Shown one piece after another: positions 1-9,300 of a stretch of DNA of 34,546 nucleotides. The notes beneath the pieces were generated by a model. It was not told the DNA's origin. It saw nothing but the letters and a program-made list of their open reading frames with translations, and made no database searches. The position numbers and the translations under genes were made by a program. Numbering within the stretch: the first letter of the stretch is position 1; every line of letters starts with the position of its first letter. Source of the DNA: Azonexus sp. (GTDB taxonomy: Bacteria > Pseudomonadota > Gammaproteobacteria > Burkholderiales > Rhodocyclaceae); the NCBI GenBank assembly GCA_030691385.1, contig JAUYEI010000092.1, positions 1 to 34,546 of the forward strand, read 5' to 3'.

Positions 1-153
1 CTGCAAGGAGAAGCGACAAAGCCGGACGCCCGACCAGACGTGCCAGCGGCTGCGTAGCGCTGTCACCCAACAGGTGAATGGCATCGAAGACACAAAGGCC
101 TGTATTCATGCGGCTGACCAGGGCTGGATAAGCGGTCAACCGAGGTTTCAAGG
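1..153 (+). repeat. Partial copy of a dispersed MITE-like repeat
   Basis: Bases 1-153 align without net gaps to 26566-26718, with roughly 80 percent or more identity by eye. Shared blocks include CTGCAAGGAG, GCGACAAAGCCGG, AAAGGCCTGTATTCA and GGCTGGATAAGCGGTCAAC. The right end, CAACCGAGGTTTCAAGG (137-153), is the same terminal repeat that bounds the complete copy. The left terminus lies outside the window. The element sits just downstream of the stop codon of the TonB receptor at 187. No open reading frame in it looks real. Confidence 0.8.
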
Positions 154-157
154 TTCA

Positions 158-175
158 TTCGGGACTGTTCCCGAA
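158..175. terminator. Hairpin downstream of the TonB receptor, weak terminator candidate
   Basis: TTCGGGA (158-164) pairs with TCCCGAA (169-175) around a 4-base loop, 12 bases past the receptor stop codon on the minus strand. No clear T-run follows on that strand, so intrinsic termination is uncertain. It may instead mark the edge of the neighbouring repeat. Confidence 0.35.
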
Positions 176-186
176 AAAGCCGGGGG

Positions 187-2271
187 TTACATTTCGAACC
201 TGATCCCGCCGTAGACGAACCGCCCCCGGTTTGGCCCCCAGATATGGGTGACATCGATGTTGCCGGCGGCGTTGATCCACAACATGCCGTCGTGCTTGCT
301 CTGCTTGAAATCGAACAGGTTGTCGGCGCCGGCGAAGACGGCCCAGCGTTTGTCGATGGCGTACTGGATGCGCGCATCGACGGTCCAGAAGGCCAGGCTC
401 TTGTCGGGCTTGGCGCTGCCGTCGAAGTTGTAGTGCTGTTCGTCGCGGTAGTAGAACTTGGCCAGATCCTGCGGGCCGGTCCACGTGGCGCGCACGAAGA
501 CATCGAGCGGGCCACTGTCCCAATCGGCCGAGAGATAGAGACGACGGTCCGGGCGGGCGAAGGCGAGGGTGCCGACCGGGAAATCGTAGTGCGCCGCTTC
601 AAGCCCGACGCTGGCAGCCAGCGATTTACTTACTTGGTAGCCCAACTGCATGTCGAAGCCCTTGACCTTGACCGACTCGCTGGCGCTGCGCAGGACCGAT
701 TCCGTCGTGCCGATGTCGAGCCAGGCCAGGTTGTCGAGTTTGGTGTAATGGGCGTTGCCGAGGAATTTCCAGTCGCCGTCCTGATAGTCGAAGGTGTACA
801 TCAGGTTCTTTGATTTCTCGACGCCTTCGGTGGCGTTGCGGATGACCAGCGTTTTGAGGATGCCGTGATCCTGCTCGAAATAGCTGGTCGGGGCGCGGTA
901 GCCATGGCCGGCGGAGAACCGGCTGTTGGCGTGTTCGTTGTGGCGCCAGAGCAGGTTGAGTCGCGGCGTCAGTCGCTCGCCATAAACGTTGTGATTTTCC
1001 CGGCGCAGGTTGCCGCTGACCTCTAACTGGTCATTAAAAAAGCCATAGTTGGCGGCCAGGCCGAGGCCGGGCGTGCGAAAGGTGTAGTTGTCGAGGCCGT
1101 TGGCCGGTGTGCCGTCGGGCAGTTCGGCCTTTGACCGCAGGTCTTCGTAGCGCCAGTCGGCCAGCGCCGTCCAGATGCCCCCGGCCAGTGGCGCCTTGAG
1201 GCTGCCCATCAGGTAGCCCTGATTCTGTTTCGCCTTGTAGACGTTGCCTTCGTAGAAGGAATCCTGATCGTGATGGGCATAGCCGGCGGCGATATTGAGG
1301 ATCGCTGCGCCGAGGCGTTTTTCACCGGTGACGTAGGCCGACTCGCGTTTCGTGAAAATGATTTCGGACAGTCCGGTGCGGCCGTCGGCATAGCTGACCT
1401 TGCTGCCGTCGATCGGATTGACCCAGCCATCGACGTAAGGCGAGGCACGGGCGCCCCTGGAGAAGTCGAAGGGGTTGCCGCTGCGGTTGGCCTTGATCGC
1501 GTCGTAATCGGTCCCCATGGCGCCGCCGTTGCGTTTCTCGTCGATGGCATCGACTCGGCCCTTGAGCTTGAAGCCGCCCACATCGTCAACAAAAAAACCG
1601 ATGCCGCCCAGCTTGCGGCCGTAGCCGGTGTATTCGGAAATACCGTTGCCGTCGCCATCCACTGAGTCGTGGCGGTTGGTGTGGATATTGGCAGTGATGG
1701 CCCCGGCTGTGCCTGTCGTCGCCGCCTGGGCATCAAGCCGGCGGCTGCCGTATTGGCCGACGGCGATCTCGATCAGGGCTTCGTCCTTGACCGGGCGGCG
1801 GGTGATCATGTTGACCGTACCGGCCAGTGCATCCGGTGTCAGGCCGGAGGCCCCGGCGCCGCGCATCAGGTCGATGCGCTCCAGGCCGCGCAGGCCGACC
1901 GAGTCGAGGCCGTAGGCCTGCGAGACGGCCGAGAACAGTGGCACGCCATCGATCAGCAGGGTCGTGTAGCGGCCGGGCAGGTTGTTCAGTGAAATGAAGC
2001 GGGCGTTGCAGATCGAGCATTCGACCTGGACGGCAACCCCCGGCCGCTTGTCGAGCGCCTCGTTGATGTTGGTCGCGCCGGATTTGGTGAATTCCTCGAC
2101 GGTGCAACTTTCGACCGGTGCCACCTGGTCGCGCAGGAAGGGGCGCTTCGCCGAGCCTTCCCGTTGCTGGCCGACGACCACTTCACCCAGGATTTTCTCC
2201 TTGTCAGGTGATTCGGCGGCGACGCACTGTGTGGCGACGAGTGTGACCAGCAGCGGGAGAGTGAGGCGCAT
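187..2271 (-). CDS. TonB-dependent outer-membrane receptor with a CxxC motif in the plug
   Basis: A 694-aa TonB-dependent receptor expected to import a scarce substrate across the outer membrane using TonB energy. It has a signal peptide (MRLTLPLLVTLVATQCVAA), a plug domain (about residues 45-200, with LIDGVPLF and MRGAGASG) and a beta-barrel ending in aromatic VYGGIRFEM. The start at 2271 is chosen because the signal peptide begins there. The ATG overlaps the stop of the upstream S4-like gene by one base (TAATG) and has no clear ribosome-binding site, so it probably depends on translational coupling. The plug carries C85-S-I-C88, an unusual CxxC just before the LNNLPGR segment. The substrate is unknown. 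As the last gene of the Fur-type operon, a metal or heme-related ligand is the best guess. Confidence is high for the family and low for the ligand. Confidence 0.9.
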   Translation of the reverse strand: MRLTLPLLVTLVATQCVAAESPDKEKILGEVVVGQQREGSAKRPFLRDQVAPVESCTVEEFTKSGATNINEALDKRPGVAVQVECSICNARFISLNNLPGRYTTLLIDGVPLFSAVSQAYGLDSVGLRGLERIDLMRGAGASGLTPDALAGTVNMITRRPVKDEALIEIAVGQYGSRRLDAQAATTGTAGAITANIHTNRHDSVDGDGNGISEYTGYGRKLGGIGFFVDDVGGFKLKGRVDAIDEKRNGGAMGTDYDAIKANRSGNPFDFSRGARASPYVDGWVNPIDGSKVSYADGRTGLSEIIFTKRESAYVTGEKRLGAAILNIAAGYAHHDQDSFYEGNVYKAKQNQGYLMGSLKAPLAGGIWTALADWRYEDLRSKAELPDGTPANGLDNYTFRTPGLGLAANYGFFNDQLEVSGNLRRENHNVYGERLTPRLNLLWRHNEHANSRFSAGHGYRAPTSYFEQDHGILKTLVIRNATEGVEKSKNLMYTFDYQDGDWKFLGNAHYTKLDNLAWLDIGTTESVLRSASESVKVKGFDMQLGYQVSKSLAASVGLEAAHYDFPVGTLAFARPDRRLYLSADWDSGPLDVFVRATWTGPQDLAKFYYRDEQHYNFDGSAKPDKSLAFWTVDARIQYAIDKRWAVFAGADNLFDFKQSKHDGMLWINAAGNIDVTHIWGPNRGRFVYGGIRFEM

Positions 2272-2888
2272 TACATCCGTGTTGCGTAGTACTCGACGAC
2301 GCGCTGCAGGTCGAGCGGGAAAGGCGCGGCATCGCCATCCGGCAAGTGACTCAGGCGTGCCGTCTGCGTGGTGCCGTCGTAGGCGATCCATTCCGGACGA
2401 TCCAGTGCCGGCGCTTCGAGCGTTGCGCGGACGAGGTCGACTTTTTTGCCGGCATCGGTCGGGCCGAAGCTGTCGCCGATGCGGATGCGGATGGACGGAA
2501 TGGTGACGCGCTTGCCGTTGAGCTGGAATTTGCCATGGCTGACCAGTTGCCGGGCGGCCGGGATGGTCGGGGCGAAACCGGCGCGGAAGACGAGGTTGTC
2601 GAGGCGGCGTTCGAGCAGTTCGACCAGCTTGTTGCCGGTGGCGCCGCGGTCTTTCTTGGCGTCGGCAACGACACGGCGCAGTTGCCGTTCGGTCAGGCCG
2701 TAGTTGTAGCGCAGCTTCTGTTTTTCCATCAGTTGCAGGCCGAATTCGGACTTGCGGCCGGCGTTTTTCTTGGCGCCATGCTGGCCGGGCGGCTGGCTGC
2801 GTTCCTGCATCGATTTGCGGGACAGGCCGGGCAGATCGACGCCGAGAGCGCGCAGGACTTTGAGGCGGGGGCCGGTATAACGGGACAT
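2271..2888 (-). CDS. Ribosomal protein S4 paralogue (alternative S4)
   Basis: A 205-aa S4 family protein. S4 binds 16S rRNA and helps nucleate 30S assembly. The N-terminal S4 domain (MSRYTGPRLK, PPGQHGAKK, KQKLRYNYGLTERQL) is followed by the S4 RNA-binding domain (LVELLERRLDNLVFRAGFAPTIPAARQLVSHGKFQLNG). The sequence resembles cyanobacterial or plastid-type S4 more than the usual proteobacterial form (LSRREGTDLFLKS), and it contains no cysteine. The ordinary rpsD would be expected in the alpha operon with rpsK and rpoA, so this is probably a second copy. A good SD (AAGGAG) precedes the ATG. It lies between a small unknown gene and a TonB receptor whose ATG overlaps its stop. Its placement in a metal-uptake operon suggests a stress-specific ribosomal variant, which is inference. 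Confidence 0.88.
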   Translation of the reverse strand: MSRYTGPRLKVLRALGVDLPGLSRKSMQERSQPPGQHGAKKNAGRKSEFGLQLMEKQKLRYNYGLTERQLRRVVADAKKDRGATGNKLVELLERRLDNLVFRAGFAPTIPAARQLVSHGKFQLNGKRVTIPSIRIRIGDSFGPTDAGKKVDLVRATLEAPALDRPEWIAYDGTTQTARLSHLPDGDAAPFPLDLQRVVEYYATRM

Positions 2889-2916
2889 TGGGTTCTCCTT
2901 GGTATGTGAAAACGGG

Positions 2917-3195
2917 TTAGTGCAAAGATTGGCCGGGTGCGGTCAGCGGGCAGAGCGGGACACTGACCGAGGCCGGGTGGCAGTCCACGGCCCGCCAGCC
3001 GGCCAGGGATTGTTCGAGGGCGTCGCGCAGTTGCGGCGCCAGCGTCGGGTCGGCGAGAGCAGCGAACAGGTGGGTGCGCAGGGCGGCGGTCTTGGCGACC
3101 GTCGGACCGCGCAGGGCCGAGGCCGAGAGCAGGGTGACAATGGCGGCCAGGCGCAGGTCGAGTGGCATGGGATCGGTTTCGTCGCTGTCGCTCAT
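2917..3195 (-). CDS. Hypothetical protein, 92 aa
   Basis: An unrecognised 92-aa protein with an acidic start (MSDSDETDP), a central alanine/leucine-rich helical stretch (about residues 12-66) and a tail with two cysteines (VDCHPASVSVPLC). No signal peptide or convincing transmembrane helix is visible. The start is supported by a strong SD (AAGGAG) seven bases upstream and by sitting three bases after the DUF2149 stop codon. It is the seventh gene after the CxxC protein in the same minus-strand operon, so it is likely co-expressed with the CobN/ExbB-like set. No function is assigned. Confidence 0.6.
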   Translation of the reverse strand: MSDSDETDPMPLDLRLAAIVTLLSASALRGPTVAKTAALRTHLFAALADPTLAPQLRDALEQSLAGWRAVDCHPASVSVPLCPLTAPGQSLH

Positions 3196-3198
3196 GGC

Positions 3199-3522
3199 TT
3201 ACTCCTTGCCTTCCGGGACATAGACCATCGAGCCGTCCTTCATCCGGTAGGCGACGCCGGCCTTTTCGCCGTCGCCGCTGCCGATGTTGCCGTTGGCCTT
3301 GTAGTGCTCGATCTTCTCGCCCTTCTTGATGGTCACTTCCATGGTCGGCTTGCCGGGATCGGTGATCACGGTGACGTCCTGCTTGTTGAAGGGGTTGATC
3401 AGCGGGTTCTGCGCCACGGTGATGAACAGCGCGGCGATGATGACGAGGAAGATGTCAATCAGATTGACCACCGAGAGGATCGGATCCTCGGTCTCGGGTT
3501 CGTGCAGCAGCTTGAGGCTCAT
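3199..3522 (-). CDS. DUF2149 membrane protein, HmuV-like
   Basis: A 107-aa protein with an N-terminal membrane helix (about residues 14-38, SVVNLIDIFLVIIAALFITVA) after a short cytoplasmic leader (EPETEDPIL), then a periplasmic domain ending GVAYRMKDGSMVYVPEG. That ending is characteristic, to my recollection, of DUF2149. These proteins are found next to MotA/TolQ/ExbB-type channels and CobN-like proteins in Bacteroidetes and methanogens. The topology imitates ExbD (one N-terminal helix, periplasmic domain), although an ExbD assignment is less likely because the C-terminal domain differs. The ATG overlaps the stop of the ExbB-like gene (ATGA), so the two products are probably made in linked amounts and form a complex. 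Confidence 0.75.
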   Translation of the reverse strand: MSLKLLHEPETEDPILSVVNLIDIFLVIIAALFITVAQNPLINPFNKQDVTVITDPGKPTMEVTIKKGEKIEHYKANGNIGSGDGEKAGVAYRMKDGSMVYVPEGKE

Positions 3523-4001
3523 GCTTGCGCCCCGCGCAATGCTTCGATTTCGAGCATTTCCTCGGCCAGCCAGCGGCGGCGGACATTGACCACCCAGTAG
3601 GTGATGGAAGCGGCGATCAGCGCCAGGATGACGGCCGAGAAGGCGATGGTCAGGTTGTCGGAGACCTTGGCCAGGTTGCCGTCGGAGAGCGATTTGAGCG
3701 CCGGGCCCATGGGGATCATGGTGGCGACCAGGCCGAGCATCGGCGTTACGCGGCTCGCGATGCGCGGGGCTTCGAGCAGCTTGTGGGCGATGACGTCGAG
3801 GTCATCCACGGTCAACCGGAAATTTTGCCTAAAAATGGAAACCAGCGGCCGCCCCTGGCCGCGCCGGCGGTAGTAGGCGAGCAGGCAAAACTCGCCGAGC
3901 ACCCAGAAGGCGTAGAGAAAGAGGGCAGCGATCAGCAGCAGCGTCGGGATCAGGAAGAGCTGCGAGATCTGGTACATCGACAGTTCGATCAGGTTGGGCA
4001 T
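3519..4001 (-). CDS. MotA/TolQ/ExbB-type proton channel protein, HmuU-like
   Basis: A 160-aa inner-membrane protein with three predicted helices: about residues 14-40, then a pair at about 86-106 (TPMLGLVATMIPMGPAL) and 115-138 (NLTIAFSAVILALIAASITYWVV). The order and the G-x-x-A-T-M-I-P-M-G-P segment match the MotA/TolQ/ExbB family, which powers outer-membrane or periplasmic work with the proton gradient. It is shorter than a standard ExbB. An SD (GGAG) lies five bases upstream. The cytoplasmic loop segment SIFRQNFRLTVDD is encoded by one copy of the 36-bp dispersed repeat (3806-3842). It is translationally coupled to the DUF2149 gene downstream. Likely job: energise the neighbouring receptors or the CobN-like machine. 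Confidence 0.85.
   Translation of the reverse strand: MPNLIELSMYQISQLFLIPTLLLIAALFLYAFWVLGEFCLLAYYRRRGQGRPLVSIFRQNFRLTVDDLDVIAHKLLEAPRIASRVTPMLGLVATMIPMGPALKSLSDGNLAKVSDNLTIAFSAVILALIAASITYWVVNVRRRWLAEEMLEIEALRGAQA
3806..3842 (+). repeat. 36-bp dispersed repeat, copy 1 (inside ExbB-like gene)
   Basis: Begins CCACGGTCAACCGGAAATTT and continues with a GCCTAAAAATGGAAA segment. It lies antisense within the ExbB-like coding region and keeps the frame open (FRQNFRLTV). See the consensus described for the other copies. Confidence 0.75.
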
Positions 4002-4048
4002 GAATACTCCAGGGAAACAATTCGGTTGGGGTGGCGGTCAGGGGCGGC

Positions 4049-4228
4049 TTACGGTCGTGCCGGCCCATGCGGTGGGGAGGTGAGAAGGTGGATCAGTTCG
4101 ATCAGGTCGGGGATGCCGAGGGCAACGGTGGTGATCGTCAGGAGCAGGGCGCCTGCCGACAGGAGATAAAGCACCAGTCGTTCTTTGCTTTCCCTGTCCG
4201 GTTGATGCGGATGTCGTGTCGATGCCAT
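4049..4228 (-). CDS. Single-helix membrane peptide, 59 aa
   Basis: A small protein with a charged cytoplasmic leader (MASTRHPHQPDRESKERL) and one hydrophobic helix (about residues 19-42, VLYLLSAGALLLTITTVALGIPDLI), then a short tail. Two starts are possible. ATG 4228 (chosen) has GGGGGAG upstream. ATG 4261 overlaps the end of the preceding TonB receptor and has GGAGG five bases upstream, giving 70 aa. It lies between a TonB receptor and the ExbB-like gene, where Bacteroidetes hmu operons also carry a small membrane gene, but homology cannot be claimed from this sequence. A role as an accessory subunit of the channel complex is inference. Confidence 0.65.
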   Translation of the reverse strand: MASTRHPHQPDRESKERLVLYLLSAGALLLTITTVALGIPDLIELIHLLTSPPHGPARP

Positions 4229-4254
4229 GAGCTCCCCCTCGATGAAAACGGAAT

Positions 4255-6384
4255 TCACCATTTGCCCTCCAGCGACAGCATCACGCTACGCTGGCCGCGC
4301 TCACTCGTTGCCAGCGACCAGTTGTCGTTGCCCGAGCGCGCGCCGGCCAGGCGGCGGGTGTCGGTGCCGAGTACGTTCTGGGCTTCCAGGCGCAGGTTGA
4401 GCTGCGGGGTCAGGCGGCGGGCGACGTAGAGGTCGAGCAGGGTGCGCGCTTTCTGGCGGGTAGCCAGTTCGCCCGGGATGTCGGTTTTCGTGGCGCCGTA
4501 CAGATTGAACTGGAAGCCGGTGCTGGCCTGCCAGGCGGCCAGCGCCTGGTCGACGCCGAGGCTCCACTGGTAGCGCGGCAGGTCGCGGGCGTCGCGGGTC
4601 AGGCCAAGGCGTTCGTCCTCGACGCGGGCCTTGGGCAGGGTCAGGTGGCTGCGGATGGAGGCACCTTTCCAGCCGAAGGCGTCGCCCTTGAGCTTGGCGT
4701 CGAACTCCACGCCCCAATGACGGGCCGTGCCTTCGTTGTAGGGGCGATCCACCCAGCGGCTGCCTTCGAGTGCTGAACGCCGTTCAATGAAGTCCTCGGT
4801 GCGCCGCACGTAAACATTGGCGCCGACGATGCCGGCTTCCTTGGGCAGGTGCTTGTCGAGTGCCAGTTCCCAGTTGATGTTGCGCTCGGCCTGCAGGTTC
4901 GGGTTGCCGCCGCGGTCGGCTTCGAGCGGGCTGTTGAAGCCGGCGCCACGCATGGTCAGGGCGGAAATTTCTTCCAGTTTCGGGGCCTTCAGGCCCGCAC
5001 CAATCGAGGAGCGCAGGATCAGGTCGGGGGCAAATTCGAAGCGCCCGGCCAGCGACGGCGCCAACTGGCTGGCGGTGCGCTGGCGACCATCGGCTTCGAG
5101 CGCGACATGCTCGCCACGCAGGCCGCCGGTCAGCATCAAGGCCTTGGCGACTTGCCATTCGTGCTGCAGCCAGGCCGTCCATTGTTTGGCGCTGGCGTCG
5201 AAGTCGCCGGCATAAATGCTGCTGCCGGTGGTCCGCTGGCTTTCCTCGCGGCGGTGCCAGCTCTGCTCGATACCGGCCGAGAGCAGGCCGTCGCCGAGGC
5301 TGCGGTCGAGGCGGATGGCGGACGACAGTTCGCGCTCGTCGCGGCGGATTTCCTCGCGGCCACTCGTGCTGTTGCCGACGGCGTCGATCCGGGTCCGGTC
5401 GGTGTCCTGCTCGCGCCGGGTGCCCATCACGGCAATCCGGCCGGACAGCTTGCCGAGTCCGGTCTTGCGCTCACCTTCGGCGCGCAGACGGGCGATGGTC
5501 AGTTGACTTTCCTCGCGTTCGCGGCGGCTACCGTCGGCGGCCAGGCCGGTGCCGGCCGCCGGGTCGGCGTAGGCGTCGCGGCTGAACTCGCTGCGCCGTT
5601 CACCCCGGTTGTGATAGAGGCTGGGCCACAGCGACAGGCTGCCCTCACCATCGCGCCAGGTCAGGCGCGGCGAGACGATGAATTCGTCGAGCCGGTAGGG
5701 GCTAGCTTCACGCTCCTCCTGCCACAGGGTGCGCGTCCCGCTGCTGCTTTGCTGGCGGGTCGTGGCCTTCTCCAGCGGCATGGCGTGGTGGTTGATGGTG
5801 AGCGGCACGATCCACGAAAAGCCACGGTCGCCACCGCCCTGGCTCAGCGTGAATTGGCCGTTCGGCTCGTCGCCGCGCAGGCCGACGGCCGCCTTCAGGG
5901 CGGTCGAATTTTGCGGCCGGGCCTTCTTCATGATCAGGTTGACCGTGACCGGCGCACTGCCGCCATGTTCGGCCGAGGCGCCGCGCAGGATTTCGACGCG
6001 TTCCAGTTCGCCGGAAGGCAGGCGGCCGACCGTGGTCAAGGCATAGCGGGCATTGGCCGAAGGGCGTTCGCCATCGACCAGAAACTGTACGGCGTCGCGC
6101 CCCATGCCGCGGGCGTTGGCCGAGGGGCCACCGTCGCCGCTGTGGGCGCCGGCCTCGATGCCGGGCAGTTTGCGGATTACTTCGCCGACGGTCAGGCCGC
6201 CCAGGGCCTCGATTTCGGCGCGGTCGAGCACTGTTTTCTGGGTGACGGCAGCCTGCCGTTCGCTCTCGCCGTCGGCCGTGGCGGTCACGGTTATTGCCTT
6301 GAGTGTTGTCGCTTGGTCAGCCAATGCGTTGCCGGCGAACAGCGCGACCAGGAGGGCTGCCAGCGGTTTCAGGCTGGCGCTCAT
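4255..6384 (-). CDS. TonB-dependent outer-membrane receptor
   Basis: A 709-aa TonB-dependent receptor with a signal peptide (MSASLKPLAALLVALFAGNALA), a plug domain (about 45-165, with RGMGRDAVQFLVDGERP and VEILRGASAEHGGSAPV) and a beta-barrel. A KAPKLEEIS...GGNPNLQAE segment (about 475-500) resembles the FRAP/NPNL boxes of heme and siderophore receptors, and the C-terminus ends in aromatic W (SLEGKW). The ATG overlaps the CobN-like stop by four bases (ATGA), showing tight coupling. The ligand is unknown. Immediate linkage to the exported CobN-like protein suggests a tetrapyrrole or its released metal. Confidence 0.9.
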   Translation of the reverse strand: MSASLKPLAALLVALFAGNALADQATTLKAITVTATADGESERQAAVTQKTVLDRAEIEALGGLTVGEVIRKLPGIEAGAHSGDGGPSANARGMGRDAVQFLVDGERPSANARYALTTVGRLPSGELERVEILRGASAEHGGSAPVTVNLIMKKARPQNSTALKAAVGLRGDEPNGQFTLSQGGGDRGFSWIVPLTINHHAMPLEKATTRQQSSSGTRTLWQEEREASPYRLDEFIVSPRLTWRDGEGSLSLWPSLYHNRGERRSEFSRDAYADPAAGTGLAADGSRREREESQLTIARLRAEGERKTGLGKLSGRIAVMGTRREQDTDRTRIDAVGNSTSGREEIRRDERELSSAIRLDRSLGDGLLSAGIEQSWHRREESQRTTGSSIYAGDFDASAKQWTAWLQHEWQVAKALMLTGGLRGEHVALEADGRQRTASQLAPSLAGRFEFAPDLILRSSIGAGLKAPKLEEISALTMRGAGFNSPLEADRGGNPNLQAERNINWELALDKHLPKEAGIVGANVYVRRTEDFIERRSALEGSRWVDRPYNEGTARHWGVEFDAKLKGDAFGWKGASIRSHLTLPKARVEDERLGLTRDARDLPRYQWSLGVDQALAAWQASTGFQFNLYGATKTDIPGELATRQKARTLLDLYVARRLTPQLNLRLEAQNVLGTDTRRLAGARSGNDNWSLATSERGQRSVMLSLEGKW

Positions 6385-9300
6385 GCGGCCTTCCGCTGGC
6401 GACGAACCACGCTCAGTGCGCCGCCCGTCGTGGCGAGCAGCAGCAGGGCGCCGCCGGCCAGGGCAAGCGGCGGTTGCGGCGGTATCCGCTTGTCTACCTT
6501 CTCCAGCACCATGCCCTGGATCGGTGGCGGGGCCGGCGGGGGCGGTGCTACCAGGTCGGCAGCCGTTTGCGGCCGGGTTGGGGAAGGCGCCGGCGCGGGC
6601 AGCGGTGCAGCCAGGCCGAAGCCGGCCGCAGCAAATTTCTCGAAGGCGGCGTTATCGCTCTTTACGTCATGGCGTTTGGCCAGCTCGCGGTAGCGCTGCT
6701 TCAGTTCGGCCACCGTTTTCGCATCGGCCTGCCAGTAGCCGTGGCGGGCCATTTCGAGCATTTTCTCGATGCTCTGGGCCAGCGCGTGCGGGTTGTTCTT
6801 CTCGAACCAGTCCTTGAGGCCGAGCTTGTGCTTGTCGCGGACATAGACATCGACGAACTCCTGCCACTGGTCGTCGCGCACGATTTCGCGCGAGACGGTG
6901 GTCCACCCGGTGAAGTTGTTGATGCCGTCGAGCACCTGCAAGGTGCCGGCGTAGCCTTCGGCCATCAGGCCCTGGATGTAGCCGGGGTGGAAGTTGCGGG
7001 TGGCCAGTTCCTTGGCCAGGAACTGGGCGGCGCCTTCGATACGCCCGCCCTTGCCGTCGGCGCCGCTGTTGCGCAGGTTGGAGATGTAGAGCTCGGGCGC
7101 CTTGCCGTCGAGCGCCCGGACCGCGGCGCCGATGCCACCCAGGTACTGGAAGGGGTCGTCGGTGGTCAGCATGCCGTAGAGGTTGGAGGTGCGGGCCAGC
7201 ACGGCGCCCTCGGTGCCTTTCAGGTGCACGGCGTAGAGGTTGAGGCGGGCGGCCTTGCCCTCGGCCCCGGCGATGCCTTGCGCGCCCCAGTCGGCCTCGT
7301 CGGCGCCGTAGGCGAACTGCATCTTGGACAGGTAGAGCTTGGCCAGTTTCTTGTCGGCCTCGCCCTTGCTCTTCCAGGTATCGGTGGCCAGCGCGGCGTC
7401 GTCCAGCCCGGTGCCGTAGCGGCCGGATTCGGACGAAAAGATGCGTGTCTCGGCGGCCTTCTGTGCTGCCTTTTCCGGGATGCCCTGGGCGACCAGGCGT
7501 TCGGCGATGGCGCGGCTGTTGGCGTACAGCGGGTTGTCGGCCTCGTTGGCGCGGGCGGCGAGTTGTACGGCCTTGGCCAGTTGCTTCATGGCGTTGGGAA
7601 AATGGTCGCGGTAGAGGCCGGTGGCGGAGAGCACGACATCGACGCGCGGCCGCTTCAACTGCTCGCGCGGCACCAGTTTGACGTCGATAACGCGCCCACC
7701 GGCGTCCCACACCGGTTCGACGCCCATGGTCCACAGCGCCTGCGCTTCGAGGATGCCCTGGTGGCGCATGGTTTCGACCGACCACAGCGAGAAGGCGAGC
7801 TTCTTCGGCGGCCGGCCGGCCTTGGCCGTTTGCGCCGCGATCAGCGCGTCGGCGGCGTCCTTGCCGGCTGCCCAGGCCTGCTGGGTCGGCACCCGCGAGG
7901 GGTCGAAGCCGTAGAGGTTGCGGCCGGTCGGCAGGGCGTCCGGGTTCTTGATCGGGTCGCCGCCGTAGGAGGTCGGGCGGTGCTGGCCGGCCAGGGCCGA
8001 GAGCAGCCCGGCGATTTCGCCCTGGGCGCCGAGGTCGGCGTACCAGCGGCGGCCTTGTTCCAGTTTTTCGGCCAGCGCCTTGTCGGCTGGTAAAGGTGTT
8101 TTGCCGGCCAGCGCTTCGCTGAGCATGCGGAAGGGTGGCGTATTGGTCAGCTTGGTGTAGTCGCCGACGAAAAGCTCGTCGAGATCGTCCTCCTTGACGC
8201 CCATGATGCGGGCGGCAGCTTCGTGGAAGCTCTGGCCGAGCATCAGCAGCACGGTGCCCAGCCGGTGCTTTTCCAGCGGCGGCGTGCCGAAGGTGTGCAG
8301 GCCGAGCGGCTGGGCCATCAGCGCCAGCTCGTGCAGGTGATTGTGCAGTGCGTCGATGAAGGGGCGGAATTCCCGGTCGATACGCGCTTCCGTCCAGCCC
8401 ATATCGCGGTCGATATGTTCTTTTTTGACCCGTTTTTTCAGGTCGACCGCCAGCTTGTCCTTGACCGCACCATCGTCCTGGGCCAGCCACTGGTGCAGCA
8501 GGTCGTGGATGACGGTCAGCGACTCGTGCAGCCCGGCTGGCGCGAAGGGTGGCGTCTGGTGGGTGACGATGACTGCCCGGCCGCGTCGCTTGGCCTGCAG
8601 CGCTTCGCCGATGTTGTCGACGATGTAGGGATAGACCACCGGCAGGTCGCCGACGGCGAGCAGCGGGTAATCAGTGACGGCCAGGCCACGTTCCTTGCCG
8701 GGCAGCCACTCCTGCGAGCCGTGCGTACCGTAGTGGACGAGGGCGTCTGCCTTGAAGTGCTCGCGCAGCCACAGGTAGTGGGCGAGGTAAAAGTGCGAGG
8801 GGGCGGCCTTGGTCGAGTGATAGAGCGCTTTTTCCTTGTCTTCCCAGCGCTCGCCGCGTGGGGCTTGCGGGCTGAAAATGACCTTGCCGACGGCCAGGCG
8901 GGGCATCACGAAGACCGCTTCGCCGCGGTCGACGATAACCATGCCCGACTTCTCCGGGTCGCCCCAGCGTTCGCGCAGTTCGTCCTGGATGGCTGGCGGC
9001 TGCTTTTTCAGCCAGGTGCGGTAGGTGGCGACCGGCAGGCGCTCGGCCAGGCCGTCGCGCAACAGGCCTGCGAGCTGGCCGTCGCGGTAGAACGGCGCAA
9101 GCAGGCGCTGCAGGCTGGTGACCAGCGAAATTTCGGTTTCACCGTGGGTGTCGTAGCCGGCTTCCTTCAGGGCTTTTAGCGTGGTTTCGAAGCTGCGTGG
9201 CAGGTTCATGAACGAGGCGGACATGTTCTTTTCGCCCGGCGGATAGTTCCAGAAAAGCATCGCCACCTTTTTGTCGGCATTCGGCAGTCGTTGCAGGCGG

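Noticed and set aside
2271-2391. A longer TonB receptor start at 2391
   Set aside because: The extra 40 residues are Arg-rich, overlap S4 and precede a clean signal peptide.
5935-5950. A seventh ACGGTCAACC on the opposite strand in the second TonB receptor
   Set aside because: Flanks do not match the 36-bp repeat, and the bases encode the expected plug segment PVTVNLI, so it is likely coincidence.
4849-8093. Long plus-strand frames opposite the TonB receptor and CobN-like gene
   Set aside because: Low-complexity Gly/Ala/Val/Arg-rich translations without motifs, antisense to clear genes.
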